This document shows, piece after piece, positions 25,147 through 35,145 of a DNA stretch of 64,000 bases. Position 1 is the first letter of the stretch. Every line of letters starts with the position of its first letter. The position numbers and the translations under genes are program-made. The notes beneath the pieces are model-generated. The model did no database searches. It saw only the letters and a program-made list of their open reading frames with translations, and had not been told where the DNA came from. Origin of the DNA: Microcoleus sp. bin38.metabat.b11b12b14.051 (GTDB lineage Bacteria; Cyanobacteriota; Cyanobacteriia; Cyanobacteriales; Microcoleaceae); contig NZ_JAAFKD010000025.1 in the NCBI RefSeq assembly GCF_013299165.1, forward strand, positions 29,803 to 93,802. Direction: 5' to 3'.

Positions 25147-26037
25147 ATGAACCGTTTTCGCACTGCTTGCACCACTCCTGGAGAATTTGTAATTACCGCC
25201 GAAGTTGCACCGCCAAAAGGTGGCGATATGACTCATACGATCGCCATGGCTGAACGCCTCAAAAACAGAGTGCACGCCATTAACATCACAGACGGAAGCC
25301 GCGCAGTGCTGCGAATGTGTCCCCTAGCAGTTTCCGCAATTCTCTTGCAGCGCGGAATTGAGCCGATTTGTCAAGTTGCTTGTCGCGATCGCAACCAAAT
25401 AGGCCTGCAAGCCGATCTCATGGGAGCCCACGCCTTAGGCATCCATAATATCTTGGCACTCACCGGCGATCCAGTCAAAGCCGGCGACCATCCCAAAGCC
25501 AAAAGTGTATTCGACTTAGAATCAGTGCGGCTGCTGCAAGTCATTCAAAAAATGAACGGCGGCTTTGACTGGAACGACAAAGCTTTAACAGACGGAGTTA
25601 CCGATTTATTTGTCGGCGCTGCTGTCGATCCGCAATGCCCCAGTTGGTCTGGTTTGCAAAGCCGATTCGAGAAAAAAGTAGAAGCTGGAGCTCAGTTTTT
25701 TCAGAGCCAATTAATTACAGATTTTGACCGTTTGGATAAGTTTATGCACCAAATTGCTGCTGGCTGCAACAAACCAATTTTAGCAGGAATCTTTTTGTTT
25801 AAATCAGCTAAAAATGCTGAATTTATAAAAAAATACGTACCGGGAGTTCACATACCGCAAGAAACGATCGACCGTTTAGCAAAATCGCCAGAACCCTTGC
25901 AGGAAGGCATCAGAATTGCCGCCGAACAAGTCAAGCTAGCACGGCAATTGTGTCAAGGAGTGCACATGATGGCCGTCAAGCGAGAAGATTTGATTCCACA
26001 AATTTTGGATTTGGCGGGAATTGAGCCGCTGAGCTAA
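25147..26037 (+). CDS. metF: Methylenetetrahydrofolate reductase
   Basis: Reduces 5,10-methylene-THF to 5-methyl-THF for methionine synthesis. 296 residues, a single TIM barrel: FVITAEVAPPKGGD, INITDGSRAVLRMCPLA, a HALGIHNILALTGDP segment (the conserved LTGDP/LRGD flavin region), FFQSQLITDFDRLDKF and PILAGIFLF. The length is typical of the bacterial catalytic-only form. The ATG at 25147 directly abuts the heptamer repeat tract, so its Shine-Dalgarno is poor (CTAACT just before ATG). Confidence 0.9.
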   Translation: MNRFRTACTTPGEFVITAEVAPPKGGDMTHTIAMAERLKNRVHAINITDGSRAVLRMCPLAVSAILLQRGIEPICQVACRDRNQIGLQADLMGAHALGIHNILALTGDPVKAGDHPKAKSVFDLESVRLLQVIQKMNGGFDWNDKALTDGVTDLFVGAAVDPQCPSWSGLQSRFEKKVEAGAQFFQSQLITDFDRLDKFMHQIAAGCNKPILAGIFLFKSAKNAEFIKKYVPGVHIPQETIDRLAKSPEPLQEGIRIAAEQVKLARQLCQGVHMMAVKREDLIPQILDLAGIEPLS

Positions 26038-26078
26038 AATTGAATTATTGCTAGCATTTTGAAATAAACAGGACAGTC

Positions 26079-26675
26079 ATGGTTCAAACTATAGACAATC
26101 CCACAGTTTCCCCCACAGCCGAGCAGCATTTCACTTGGCGCGGATTGAATTGGCAGCAGTTTAAAGCAATTCAATCCAGCTTTGAAAATGTGCCTGGTGT
26201 GCGGTTATTTTATTGTCAAGGAGTGTTAGAGATTGTGGGCATTAGTAAACCTCATGAAGCGTTTCAATCCATAATTGGCGTATTGCTTGCGATCTACTTT
26301 GAAGTTAGGGAAATTGAGTTTTTTCCCAGCGGTGCTTACAGCCAGATTGTTGAGGATCAAGTCGAGTATCAGGCAGATTTGTCTTATTGTTTCGGGACAG
26401 ATAAGGATGTTCCTGATTTATGTATTGAGGTAGTTATTACTAGCGGCAGTCCGATTAAACTTCAGAAATATCGGTTGATGGGTGTGCCGGAAGTTTGGTT
26501 TTGGGAAGACGGAACGCTACAACTTTACCGCCTACAAGAGCAGGGTTACGAGCGAATTGCTAGTAGCGAATTGCTGCCTGAGTTAGACTTATCTTTGTTG
26601 AAGCGCTGCATTTTGTTTACTTCGCCTCTGGAAGCATTAAAAGAGTTTCGTAGAGGGATTAGTAGCAATGACTGA
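26079..26675 (+). CDS. Uma2-family (DUF820) PD-(D/E)XK endonuclease
   Basis: 198 residues. The Uma2 pattern is clear: N-terminal FTWRGLNWQQFKAIQSSF, then EYQADLSYCFG (active-site Asp), DLCIEVVITSG (Glu-x-Val), then KLQKYRLMGVPEVWFWEDG, where the family has a Lys/Gln-x-Tyr. Uma2 genes are very abundant in cyanobacteria and are of unknown cellular role, perhaps nuclease-like. Its stop overlaps the next gene's start by 8 bp, so the two are probably cotranscribed. Confidence 0.88.
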   Translation: MVQTIDNPTVSPTAEQHFTWRGLNWQQFKAIQSSFENVPGVRLFYCQGVLEIVGISKPHEAFQSIIGVLLAIYFEVREIEFFPSGAYSQIVEDQVEYQADLSYCFGTDKDVPDLCIEVVITSGSPIKLQKYRLMGVPEVWFWEDGTLQLYRLQEQGYERIASSELLPELDLSLLKRCILFTSPLEALKEFRRGISSND

Positions 26676-28299
26676 TTCAAATTTACTCGATCGCGATCAT
26701 ATCAAAATAGTAGAATCGCAAATTTCCGAAGTTACCGTGTACACCGATCGCGCCCTAATTACCCGCCGCGGCACAGTAGCCCTGACAGGAAACGAGCGCG
26801 AATTGACCGTTGCGTCCCTCCCCACAACCCTCGAAACCGAGTCAGTCAGGGCTACGGGCGCAGGTACAGTCGCCGTGCGATTGCTGGGAGTACACACCGA
26901 AACCGTGTTTCACAGCGAACCTACGGGCGATCGCATCCCCGAATTAACCGCACAAATCCAAGAGTTAGAAACCCAAAAACGCGCAATTAACGATAGAATA
27001 ACTGCCAGAAAAATTCAACTCCAATTTCTCCAAGGTTTAAGCGAAAAAAGCGTCGGTTCTTTTTCCAGCAGCATCGCCAAACAGCAGATAGGTTTAACCG
27101 AAACCAGCGAATTGCTCAACTTCTTAGGAACCAATTACCTAAAACACGTAAGTGCGATCGGGCAACACGAAAGACAGCAGCGCGACTTAGACAACCAAAT
27201 AGAAGCATTGTACCAGCAGTTGCACCAAGTACAAACTCCCTATTCCCAGCAAAGTTTTAACATCATTGTCGCGATCGAACCCAGCGGCAGTGGCAATTTT
27301 GAACTAGAAGTTTCCTATGTAGTCATGGGAGCTCGTTGGACTCCTCTCTACGACTTGCGAGTCAATACTACCAACAACCAAATCAATCTCAATTACCTAG
27401 CCGAAGTCAATCAAAACACAGGCGAAGATTGGACGGGAGTAGCGCTGACTTTATCCACAGCCAAACCTGGAATGGGAACTTTGCCACCAAAACTCCAACC
27501 CTGGTTTATCGATACTTATAGCCGAAATTATGCTCAAACCACAGAATTGGAGAGGATGAGCCGATCGAGAGCCAGTGAGGCAGAAGTTCCAGATATAATG
27601 ATGGCTATGCCTCATAGTGCTGCCGATTCCGCACCCGAACCCATAGCAGCTCAAACCGCGACAGCAACATTATCTAAAGAAGGTAGCACCGTCTCATTTC
27701 AAGTAGGAGGAAATACCAATATTCCCAGCGACGGCACACCCCACAAAGTCACTATTTTCAGCGATAATTATCCCTATAAACCTGAATATGTCGCAGTGCC
27801 GCGTTTAGTAAGCTTTGCTTATTTGCAAGCAATTGTCACCAATCCGACGGCAGGTGCAACTCTGCTTCCCGGTAAAGCAAATATCTTTCGCGACAACACA
27901 TTCGTCGGCAATGTGCAGTTAAAAAATGTTTCCCATGGCGAAGAATTTAAGCTGAATTTAGGAATAGATGAAGGATTAAAAATAGAGCGGGAATTAGTGG
28001 AAAGACAAGTTGATAAAAAACTGATCGGCAATCAGCGGCGCACCACCTACGCCTATCGGTTAATTCTGACAAACTTGCAGCAAGTACCTGCAAAATTGAC
28101 ACTAAAAGAGCAACTTCCAGTCAGTCGCAAAGAGCAAATAAAAGTGCGCTTGACTCAGACAAACCCGAAGATAGTAGCAGGTGAAATGGGACTCTTGGAA
28201 TGGATAATCTCTCTGCCACCGCAAGCCAAGCAAGAGTTACATTACCAATTTGTTGTCGAACATCCTCCCGAATTAACTGTCATCGGTTTAGATATTTAA
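26668..28299 (+). CDS. Mucoidy inhibitor MuiA family protein (DUF4139)
   Basis: 543 residues. The N-terminal domain (about 10-120) starts with ISEVTVYTDRALITRRG, a typical DUF4140 opening. A coiled coil lies about 95-190. The DUF4139 domain (about 215-540) has VVMGARWTPLYDLRV, LNYLAEVNQNTGEDWTGVALTLSTAKP and a C-terminal NLQQVPAKLTLKEQLPVSR. The family name comes from a Salmonella mucoidy phenotype; its biochemistry is unsettled. No signal peptide is visible. It overlaps the Uma2 gene by 8 bp. Confidence 0.88.
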   Translation: MTDSNLLDRDHIKIVESQISEVTVYTDRALITRRGTVALTGNERELTVASLPTTLETESVRATGAGTVAVRLLGVHTETVFHSEPTGDRIPELTAQIQELETQKRAINDRITARKIQLQFLQGLSEKSVGSFSSSIAKQQIGLTETSELLNFLGTNYLKHVSAIGQHERQQRDLDNQIEALYQQLHQVQTPYSQQSFNIIVAIEPSGSGNFELEVSYVVMGARWTPLYDLRVNTTNNQINLNYLAEVNQNTGEDWTGVALTLSTAKPGMGTLPPKLQPWFIDTYSRNYAQTTELERMSRSRASEAEVPDIMMAMPHSAADSAPEPIAAQTATATLSKEGSTVSFQVGGNTNIPSDGTPHKVTIFSDNYPYKPEYVAVPRLVSFAYLQAIVTNPTAGATLLPGKANIFRDNTFVGNVQLKNVSHGEEFKLNLGIDEGLKIERELVERQVDKKLIGNQRRTTYAYRLILTNLQQVPAKLTLKEQLPVSRKEQIKVRLTQTNPKIVAGEMGLLEWIISLPPQAKQELHYQFVVEHPPELTVIGLDI

Positions 28300-28413
28300 T
28301 TAGGATTTAAACTCTTAAGCTGTAGCGGGGGCTAAAGCTTATAACAATATTGTAGTAATAATTATTAAAAATGATATAACATCGTGTCCAATGGATTAAC
28401 AACAGTAAAATTA

Positions 28414-28766
28414 GTTCGTAGTGGGGACTTCAGTCCGCTCCGGGAGAACGGACTGAAGTCCGCACTACAAACCGTTCGTAGTGCGGACTTCAGTCCGCAG
28501 CATTTTACGGACTGAAGTCCAGTAAAATTCGTTCGTAGTGCGGACTTCAGTCCGCTCCGGGAGAACGGACTGAAGTCCGCACTACGAACCTTTCGTAGTG
28601 CGGACTTCAGTCCGCAGCATTTTACGGACTGAAGTCCAGTAAAATTCGTTCGTAGTGCGGACTTCAGTCCGCAGCATTTTACGGACTGAAGTCCAGTAAA
28701 ATTCGTTCGTAGTGCGGACTTCAGTCCGCTCCGGGAGAACGGACTGAAGTCCGCACTACGAACCGT
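28414..28766. repeat. Array of GTAGTGCGGACTTCAGTCCGC hairpin repeats
   Basis: Six head-to-tail units of about 60 bp, each an inverted repeat (GTAGTGCGGACTTCAGTCCG with its complement). Two spacer types alternate, CTCCGGGAGAAC and CAGCATTTTA. Same family as single copies at 34938-35008 and 45238-45290 and the array at 50668-50930. A 139-codon minus-strand frame is an artefact of the array. Confidence 0.9.
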
Positions 28767-28882
28767 TTTTGTCGTCGTAATCAACCGGACATGGTATAAA
28801 TTACGTGCAGGACAAATAAATTTTATAAGATTGAGAATTGTAGCAAAAATTGTTTAAACTGGTGTTAGTTTTAGGCGCTAGC

Positions 28883-30601
28883 TTAAGCATCCTTACTGAA
28901 GATTTCTTTGGCTATTGGAATTTCAATGACAAATTCTGCTCCTTTGCCTAACTTTGAGTTACAATATAAATTTCCACCATGTCGATCTACCACAATTTGG
29001 TGACTGACAAAGAGTCCTAGTCCAGTACCTTTTCCTACGGGTTTCGTAGTAAAAAATGGATCGAATAATTGTGGTTGTGATTTTTCCGAAATTCCTAAAC
29101 CATTATCTGAAATTTTGATTGATATTTGATTTTTGCTCACAAATAAAGTTTGAATTTTTATTTCTCCTTGACCGCCCATACATTTACTATAAATAGAATC
29201 AATAGCATTCTCTAAAATATTCATAAATACCTGATTTAGTTGACCAGAATAACACTGAATTCTGGGTAATTCAGCATAATCTTTAGTCACGATAATTGCA
29301 GGATGTTCTGCTGTGGCTTTCAGCCGATTTTGAAGCAGCATCAGCGTACTGTCGATACCCTGATGAATATCCACTCGTTTTAATTGGGCCTCATCGTGAC
29401 GGGAAAAATTCCGTAATGACTGAACTATTCCCCGAATTCTATCTGTTCCTATCCGCATAGAATTCAGAAGTTTGAGCAAGTCTTCTTGCAGGAAATCTAG
29501 GTTAATAGCCTCAATTTCTGCTTTAAGCTTTGTTGGGGGATTGGGAAAGTGTTGTTGATAGAGGTTGAGCAAATCCAGTAAATTTTGGAAATATTCCCTA
29601 GCCGGAATCAGATTTGCGTGAATAAAATTCAGTGGATTGTTAATTTCATGGGCTACCCCCGCAACCAGATTCCCAATAGAAGACATTTTCTCACTCTGAA
29701 TGAGTTTGGCTTGGGTACGCTTTAGTTCGCGCAGAGTAAGTTCTAAATTTTCAGCTTGTAGTTGTAATTCAAATTCGGCTTGTTTGCGGGCGGTGATATC
29801 ACGGATTGTAATCGAAAAACCATCACCTAGCTTGACTGCTACAAAGTGAAACCAGCAAAAATTTCCTAATTCATAGTAAAAATCCTGTTCTAAAGTTTGC
29901 CCCGTTTCTACAATGTTAACGAAGTGATTAAATAGTTCTGGATTAACATGATTCGCGATTTTTCTTAATCCCAATTTACCAATCATTTCTTCACGGCTGT
30001 GTTTAAAAGCTCTAGCAATCACGGGGTTGACGACTAAACACCGAAAATCCTCAATCTCCGCTGTTTGGGTGTTACGAACAGCCTGCATTGCAGCAATACC
30101 ATCGAGGGAACTATTCAAAACACTAGCAAGTAAAGCCCTCGATTGATAAAGTACCTCTTCTGCTTCCCGGCGCTTAATATTTTCTTGTTCCAGAAGCCGT
30201 TGCTGGCGTTGAATAGTTAACTGATTTTCCAGACGCGCCAATACTTCTTCGATGTGAAATGGTTTAGTGATGTAGTCTATGGCTCCTGACTCAAAGGCGG
30301 TTACTTTGTCGAAGACATCATCTAAAGCACTAATGAAAATAACTGGAATCTGGCGGAAATTTGCATCGCCTTTGAGAGTTCTACAGACTTGATAACCATC
30401 CATTTCGGGCATTTTCACATCTAAAAGTATCACGTCTGGCCGCTTTACCTTCACCGTTTTCAGTGCCATCCGCCCGCTGGTGACGCTGCGAACAGTGTAG
30501 CCAATTTGGAGGAGCGCATCGCTTAGTAATTGTAGATTTTCTAGCATATCGTCTACAATTAGAATATTACCCTTATTTTTTATTTCACTATTAATACTCA
30601 T
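28883..30601 (-). CDS. Hybrid response regulator / histidine kinase
   Basis: 572 residues without membrane segments. An N-terminal receiver domain (about 12-130, Asp61 in VILLDVKMPEMDG, Lys in ITKPF), a coiled-coil linker, a PAS-like domain (about 150-275), a dimerisation/phosphoacceptor domain with the H-box GVAHEINNPLNFI, and a HATPase domain with DNGLGI and GKGTGLGLFVSHQI. This REC-PAS-HK layout is typical of cyanobacterial kinases that take phosphate from a partner. It overlaps the end of the upstream hybrid kinase gene by 11 bp, so the two are probably one operon and one relay. Confidence 0.92.
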   Translation of the reverse strand: MSINSEIKNKGNILIVDDMLENLQLLSDALLQIGYTVRSVTSGRMALKTVKVKRPDVILLDVKMPEMDGYQVCRTLKGDANFRQIPVIFISALDDVFDKVTAFESGAIDYITKPFHIEEVLARLENQLTIQRQQRLLEQENIKRREAEEVLYQSRALLASVLNSSLDGIAAMQAVRNTQTAEIEDFRCLVVNPVIARAFKHSREEMIGKLGLRKIANHVNPELFNHFVNIVETGQTLEQDFYYELGNFCWFHFVAVKLGDGFSITIRDITARKQAEFELQLQAENLELTLRELKRTQAKLIQSEKMSSIGNLVAGVAHEINNPLNFIHANLIPAREYFQNLLDLLNLYQQHFPNPPTKLKAEIEAINLDFLQEDLLKLLNSMRIGTDRIRGIVQSLRNFSRHDEAQLKRVDIHQGIDSTLMLLQNRLKATAEHPAIIVTKDYAELPRIQCYSGQLNQVFMNILENAIDSIYSKCMGGQGEIKIQTLFVSKNQISIKISDNGLGISEKSQPQLFDPFFTTKPVGKGTGLGLFVSHQIVVDRHGGNLYCNSKLGKGAEFVIEIPIAKEIFSKDA

Positions 30602-33362
30602 TGGTTATCAGCGGCTCGACTACATCAAGAATCTGTTCAAATTCAAATTGACGGGCAAGTTTTTTCAGGGATTTTATCAAAACAGTTTCTGTCTTAGGTA
30701 TTTCTTCTACCAGTTGCAATACTAGGTTACTATTAGCCTCCTGTGCAGCTTCGTATAGTTGACTAATCCATGCTTGATTCATACAGGCTAAATCTTCCGA
30801 TGTCAAGGTGCGTTTCTCTGTATCATCCAAGACATGAGATATTATTTCTGCATAGATATATTTTACTCCTAAATGCTTGGTCAGGGTATCAAAAATATTG
30901 CGTTCAACGAAGGGTTTGCGAACAAAGTCATCACATCCAGCCGAAAGCACGATCGCCTTTTCTTCTTCCAACACGCTCGCCGTTAACGCAATTATAGCCG
31001 TAGCATTGCCTTTGGTGGTGGATTTGATGTATTTTGTCGCTTCGTAGCCGTCCATCACAGGCATCCTCAGATCCATCCAAATCAGGTGCGGTTCCCATTC
31101 ATCCCAAAGGGCGATCGCCTCTTGTCCGTTACTAGCTTCTTTCATCTCAAATCCCAAGGGACTCAACAGCTTAATTAGTAATTGTCGATTAATAGATTTA
31201 TCATCGACTGTGAGAATTTTATATATAGGTTGACCTGGCGCAAGTCCGAGCACTATGGAATGATGTTCTCCTGCAATCTTGCTGTTGATTTGTTGAGCCA
31301 ATTTTACCTGAATATAGAAGGAGAAAGTTGTACCTTTTCCTAATTCGCTTTCTACGGAAATATCTCCCCCCATCAATTGTACAAATTTCCGACTGATGGC
31401 TAAACCTAAGCCTGTACCTTCCTGCATTTCTTTTCCAGCTTGGGCTTGACTAAAGGCATTAAAAAGTTTTGGCAATTCAGCGGCTGCAATCCCTACCCCA
31501 GTATCGCGAATGTGGAAATGCAGAGTAAAAACATCTTCTATTGTTTCATTGCCTTTCCAAACACTCAAACAAATCAATCCTTTTGGGGTAAACTTAATCG
31601 AATTAGTCAGTAAATTAAGTAATATCTGACGGAGTTTGATTTGATCGGTGCAAATATTACGAGGTAATGATTCACTTCGCTCAAATATTAATTTTAATCC
31701 GGCATTAGTTGCTTGTAAATGTAGCATATCTTCTAACTCATCCAGGAAGCGATATAGGTCGAATACCTGAGGAATGACGGTGACTTTGCTAGCTTCAATT
31801 TTTGATAAATCAAGAATATTATTAATCAGCGTCAATAGGTAATCACCGCTGCGATAGATGATGCCAGCATTCTCGTATTGTTCGGTGGGGAGAGCCTTGG
31901 TTCTTAACATTAATTGCGAAAAGCCCAGAATCGCATTGAGGGGCGATCGCAATTCGTGGCTCATGTTGGCAATAAAGGTACTTTTAGCTTGATTTGCTAC
32001 TTCGGCTTTTTCTTTGGCGATCGCCAATTCTTCTGTTCTTTGTTGAACTTTCTCTTCTAAAGTTTCAAACAAGTCTTGTAATTGATGAGCCATCCTATTA
32101 AATGAAGCAGCCAGTTCTCCTAATTCGTAAGTTGGCTCGATATCCACAGTTTGATATAATTTGCCTTCAGCAATATTTTTAGCAGCACTATTCAGTTTTA
32201 AAATTGGTTTTGTCACGGAAGTTGCAGTTAAAATACCAATGATTATTACTAATGTTAAAGCGACCAAACATAAGAGAATTGTCTGCCGAGTATTCGCATA
32301 AATATGTTCGAGAAAGTCTGATTCTGGCACAACAGTCACAATCAACCAATCTATCCCTAATTCATCTTGATAGGGAGAAATTTGTAAAAATTGTAGGTCG
32401 TCATTATAGTTAAATTCAAGTTGATAGCTTCGCTCAACTCGATCAAAATTAACAAAATATTTTTTTAAATACTTACCTGTAGCTTGAATGAGAGGATCGC
32501 TACTGCGATCGATAGAGGGTCGTTTGGTTTTTTTGAAATCTTTACTCTGATTGAGACTGCTTTCATCTTGAGAAGTCGCTACTAATAACCCTTCTCGATC
32601 GAAAATAAAGGTTTTTCCATTCTTGCCAATCTTATGTTTGACAAGAAAAGCTTGAACCTTATCTAATTCATAAGTAGCAGACATAACACCTAAAAGTTTC
32701 CTGTTTCGATCGTAAATAGGCTGACAAAGCTCTAGGAAAAAACTATTGTAGTCAATTCCTGAATAAATTGGCTGCCAATTTAGTTTACCTGCTTTGACTG
32801 CTCCAATATACCAAGGACGCTGCCTGGGATCGTAATATTTAGTAAATTTTTTCATGACTTTGGTAGGCTTACCTTGGGGACTAATGGCATATTCAGAGGT
32901 AAGATAATTAGTAGAAGCATTCGATACAACAAATCTTAATTCTCCATTTTCAGGCTTTCTCCAAACCTCTAAATATTGATTGTTATGTTGATAGGCAAAA
33001 CTGATCCTACTCACTCGATCGAAATTTCTGATCGTTTGCCACAAATAATGATAATTTTTAGGATCTTGATTGTGTAAATCGAGACTTAGCTCGCCCCGTT
33101 CAATAGCATCAGTATTAAGTTTATGAATCAGAACCAAAGAAGATAACTGGTTTTCAATATATTGTTCTATTTCTAATGTAATTTTTTCGCGCAATTGAGA
33201 AGCAATTTCATTGACTGCTTCTTTGCCATTTTTATAAGACAGAAACCCCACTAATCCTACTATGATAAAAATTTCAATCAAAAAGGGAACAGTAAAAATA
33301 ATTCTTAGGGGTATTTTTCCCAATAACTTAGAGAATAAATTGTTGAAATGAGAATATTTCAT
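30591..33362 (-). CDS. Membrane hybrid sensor histidine kinase (dCache-HAMP-HK-REC)
   Basis: 923 residues. TM1 about 20-42 (FTVPFLIEIFIIVGLVGFLS), an extracytoplasmic dCache-type sensor (about 45-365) with RQRPWYIGAVKAGKLNWQPI and FIFDREGLLVATS, TM2 about 370-392, HAMP (about 393-445), HisKA with FIANMSHELRSPLNAILGF, HATPase with DTGVGI and GTGLGLAISRKF, a receiver (about 735-860) with LIWMDLRMPVMDGYE and RKPF, then a helical tail of about 70 residues that may be a degenerate Hpt-like module. Cache domains sense small ligands in the periplasm; the ligand is unknown. Overlaps the downstream kinase gene by 11 bp. Confidence 0.92.
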   Translation of the reverse strand: MKYSHFNNLFSKLLGKIPLRIIFTVPFLIEIFIIVGLVGFLSYKNGKEAVNEIASQLREKITLEIEQYIENQLSSLVLIHKLNTDAIERGELSLDLHNQDPKNYHYLWQTIRNFDRVSRISFAYQHNNQYLEVWRKPENGELRFVVSNASTNYLTSEYAISPQGKPTKVMKKFTKYYDPRQRPWYIGAVKAGKLNWQPIYSGIDYNSFFLELCQPIYDRNRKLLGVMSATYELDKVQAFLVKHKIGKNGKTFIFDREGLLVATSQDESSLNQSKDFKKTKRPSIDRSSDPLIQATGKYLKKYFVNFDRVERSYQLEFNYNDDLQFLQISPYQDELGIDWLIVTVVPESDFLEHIYANTRQTILLCLVALTLVIIIGILTATSVTKPILKLNSAAKNIAEGKLYQTVDIEPTYELGELAASFNRMAHQLQDLFETLEEKVQQRTEELAIAKEKAEVANQAKSTFIANMSHELRSPLNAILGFSQLMLRTKALPTEQYENAGIIYRSGDYLLTLINNILDLSKIEASKVTVIPQVFDLYRFLDELEDMLHLQATNAGLKLIFERSESLPRNICTDQIKLRQILLNLLTNSIKFTPKGLICLSVWKGNETIEDVFTLHFHIRDTGVGIAAAELPKLFNAFSQAQAGKEMQEGTGLGLAISRKFVQLMGGDISVESELGKGTTFSFYIQVKLAQQINSKIAGEHHSIVLGLAPGQPIYKILTVDDKSINRQLLIKLLSPLGFEMKEASNGQEAIALWDEWEPHLIWMDLRMPVMDGYEATKYIKSTTKGNATAIIALTASVLEEEKAIVLSAGCDDFVRKPFVERNIFDTLTKHLGVKYIYAEIISHVLDDTEKRTLTSEDLACMNQAWISQLYEAAQEANSNLVLQLVEEIPKTETVLIKSLKKLARQFEFEQILDVVEPLITNEY

Positions 33363-34376
33363 GGGATTACAACCTTATTGTTTCAATCAAATGTGTATCG
33401 GCTCAATTAATAGGGGTAAATCGCTCATCGACAAGCCTCAAATATCGCAAAATCTTTCCAAACACGGTCATTGATTGAGCGGATACTGCGAGTTTTTTCA
33501 ACAGAAGGCTGACGGCTGCGATCGCCAAAATAACCCACCAGCCCCACTCGCCCGACTATTTGCAGTACAAACGGGACAATCAACACTAATCTGACACAGA
33601 TTTGTGCGATTTTTGGGATTTTTGGGCGATCGCGCTAATTATCGGCGATGGCGGGTCGATCTTCGCGTGATGTGATTTTCCGGTGGGATTTCGATCGGCG
33701 ATGGTGGATTGACGATTTGGTTTCTTTAAGGAAAAAGTAGGTAAACCCTCAAACCATTGTCATTTGTTTCTGGTGGTGGTAGCTGCTGCGAACAATATCA
33801 AACAGACGCCCCCGCCTTTCACCATCTGACTAACCAATATACTGCTAAAATTACCGATTCGTCATTGGCTGTTTTTCACCGCTATCTTTCGGCCGCTAAA
33901 TATATGCACCTAAAACAACCTAAAATATAGTTATAGAGCCAGAAACCGGGTTTGATACAGGCAAAAATATCCTGATACGGCGTTTCCCAAGGGATTTAGG
34001 TATTCACCAATTAATTAACCATTCCTAAATACCGCAATCTAAAATAATAGTTCCATACTTCGGGGCGATCGCCCCGATATCTAAAATCTCAACTTCTCCA
34101 GAAACCCGAGAAATGCTATACAACTTGATTGGGTGCAAATATCTAGCGCAACATCCGCATCAGCTTGCAGCCTTGTAGGGTGGCGCAATCCCAGCAAGTG
34201 CGACGAAATTTCGATCGCACTCTCATATCATCTCCGATGGATTACCATCACAAAAACGGCTTGTAGCGCGCCGGAAAGTCCGCTATCAGGCTGCGAACTT
34301 TCCGGCGCACTGTCAACCGATCGCACTCTCAGAGGCGATCGCACAACTGGGAATCCAATACCGAGCTTTCACAAAG
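33363..34376. other. About 1 kb non-coding region
   Basis: No frame with domain resemblance on either strand. Visible structure: a HIP1-containing palindrome at about 34061-34078 (CGGGGCGATCGCCCCG) and an inverted repeat GCGCCGGAAAGT / ACTTTCCGGCGC at about 34269-34312. An 86-codon frame at 34133-34393 runs across these and is not called. Confidence 0.5.
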
Positions 34377-34868
34377 CTACCTGTAATTGGTAAACTGCAA
34401 AGCCACGGGATAATCTTCTTGTTTCAAGCGTTGAATCACCAACTGCAAATCATCTTTATCTTTAGCAGAAACCCGCACAGCATCGCCTTGAATTGAACCT
34501 TGAATCTTTTTAAACTCATCGCGGATTAACTTAGTAATCTGTTTGGCGATTTCCTGAGTGAGTCCTTTTTTTAGTTTAATTTCTTGACGGACGCGACTGC
34601 CACTCGCTGGTTCAATTTTGCCGTAATCAAAAATTTTCAAAGATAAATTCCGCTTAGCGGCTTTTGTTTGCAAAACAGTGTGAATCGCATCCATAGTAAA
34701 TTCGCTGTCGGTATTGACAGTGATTGATTCTGCGCCCAATTCCACCGTAGTTTTGGTATCTTTTAAGTCGTAGCGGCTTTGAATTTCCCGCACTGTTTGG
34801 TCAACAGCATTAACTAATTCTTGCCGATCGAACTCGCTGACAATATCAAATGAATAATTAGCAGCCAT
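34377..34868 (-). CDS. YajQ-family nucleotide-binding protein
   Basis: 163 residues, the full length of the family. Opening motif [20 protein letters not shown], then [25 protein letters not shown] middle, and the C-terminal [21 protein letters not shown] followed by [10 protein letters not shown]. YajQ proteins bind nucleotides (cyclic di-GMP in Xanthomonas) and are found across bacteria; the role in cyanobacteria is not settled. ATG at 34868. Confidence 0.93.
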   Translation of the reverse strand: MAANYSFDIVSEFDRQELVNAVDQTVREIQSRYDLKDTKTTVELGAESITVNTDSEFTMDAIHTVLQTKAAKRNLSLKIFDYGKIEPASGSRVRQEIKLKKGLTQEIAKQITKLIRDEFKKIQGSIQGDAVRVSAKDKDDLQLVIQRLKQEDYPVALQFTNYR

Positions 34869-34937
34869 AAATTAGTAATTGGTAAATTGGTAAATTGGTA
34901 AATTGGTAATATCATGTCCCGTCAATTACCATTATAA

Positions 34938-35008
34938 AAAAGGTTCGTAGTGAGGACTTTAGTCCGCATAATGATAGGACTGAAGTCCTCACTACAAACC
35001 TTTTTTAT
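34938..35008. repeat. Hairpin repeat of the GTAGTGNGGACTT family
   Basis: A single inverted-repeat unit, AGGTTCGTAGTGAGGACTTT with its complement CTGAAGTCCTCACTACAAAC then CTTTTTT. The T-run could make it act as a transcript end on the plus strand. Confidence 0.75.
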
Positions 35009-35059
35009 TGAGAGCATTCGATTGGACATGATATAACTGGATATTTAGAATTGTTGTCA

Positions 35060-35145
35060 TCAGTCATTAATTAAGCGTCTCTTAACTAATGACTAATGAC
35101 TCATGACTAATGACTACTGACTAATGACTAATGACTACTGACAAT
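35060..35145. repeat. Tandem TAATGACTAATGACT repeat
   Basis: About seven degenerate copies of a 14-nt unit, the complement of the GTCATTAGTCATC tract at 24824-25035. It ends at the stop codon of the MAPEG gene. Confidence 0.8.

Noticed and set aside
28365..28784. 139-codon minus-strand frame with repeated RSADFSPFSRSGLKSALRTN
   Set aside because: It is a translation of the hairpin repeat array; all frames of the array are partly open.
33363..34376. Structured RNA or tRNA in the 1-kb gap
   Set aside because: No cloverleaf or T-loop sequence was found; only short palindromes are visible.
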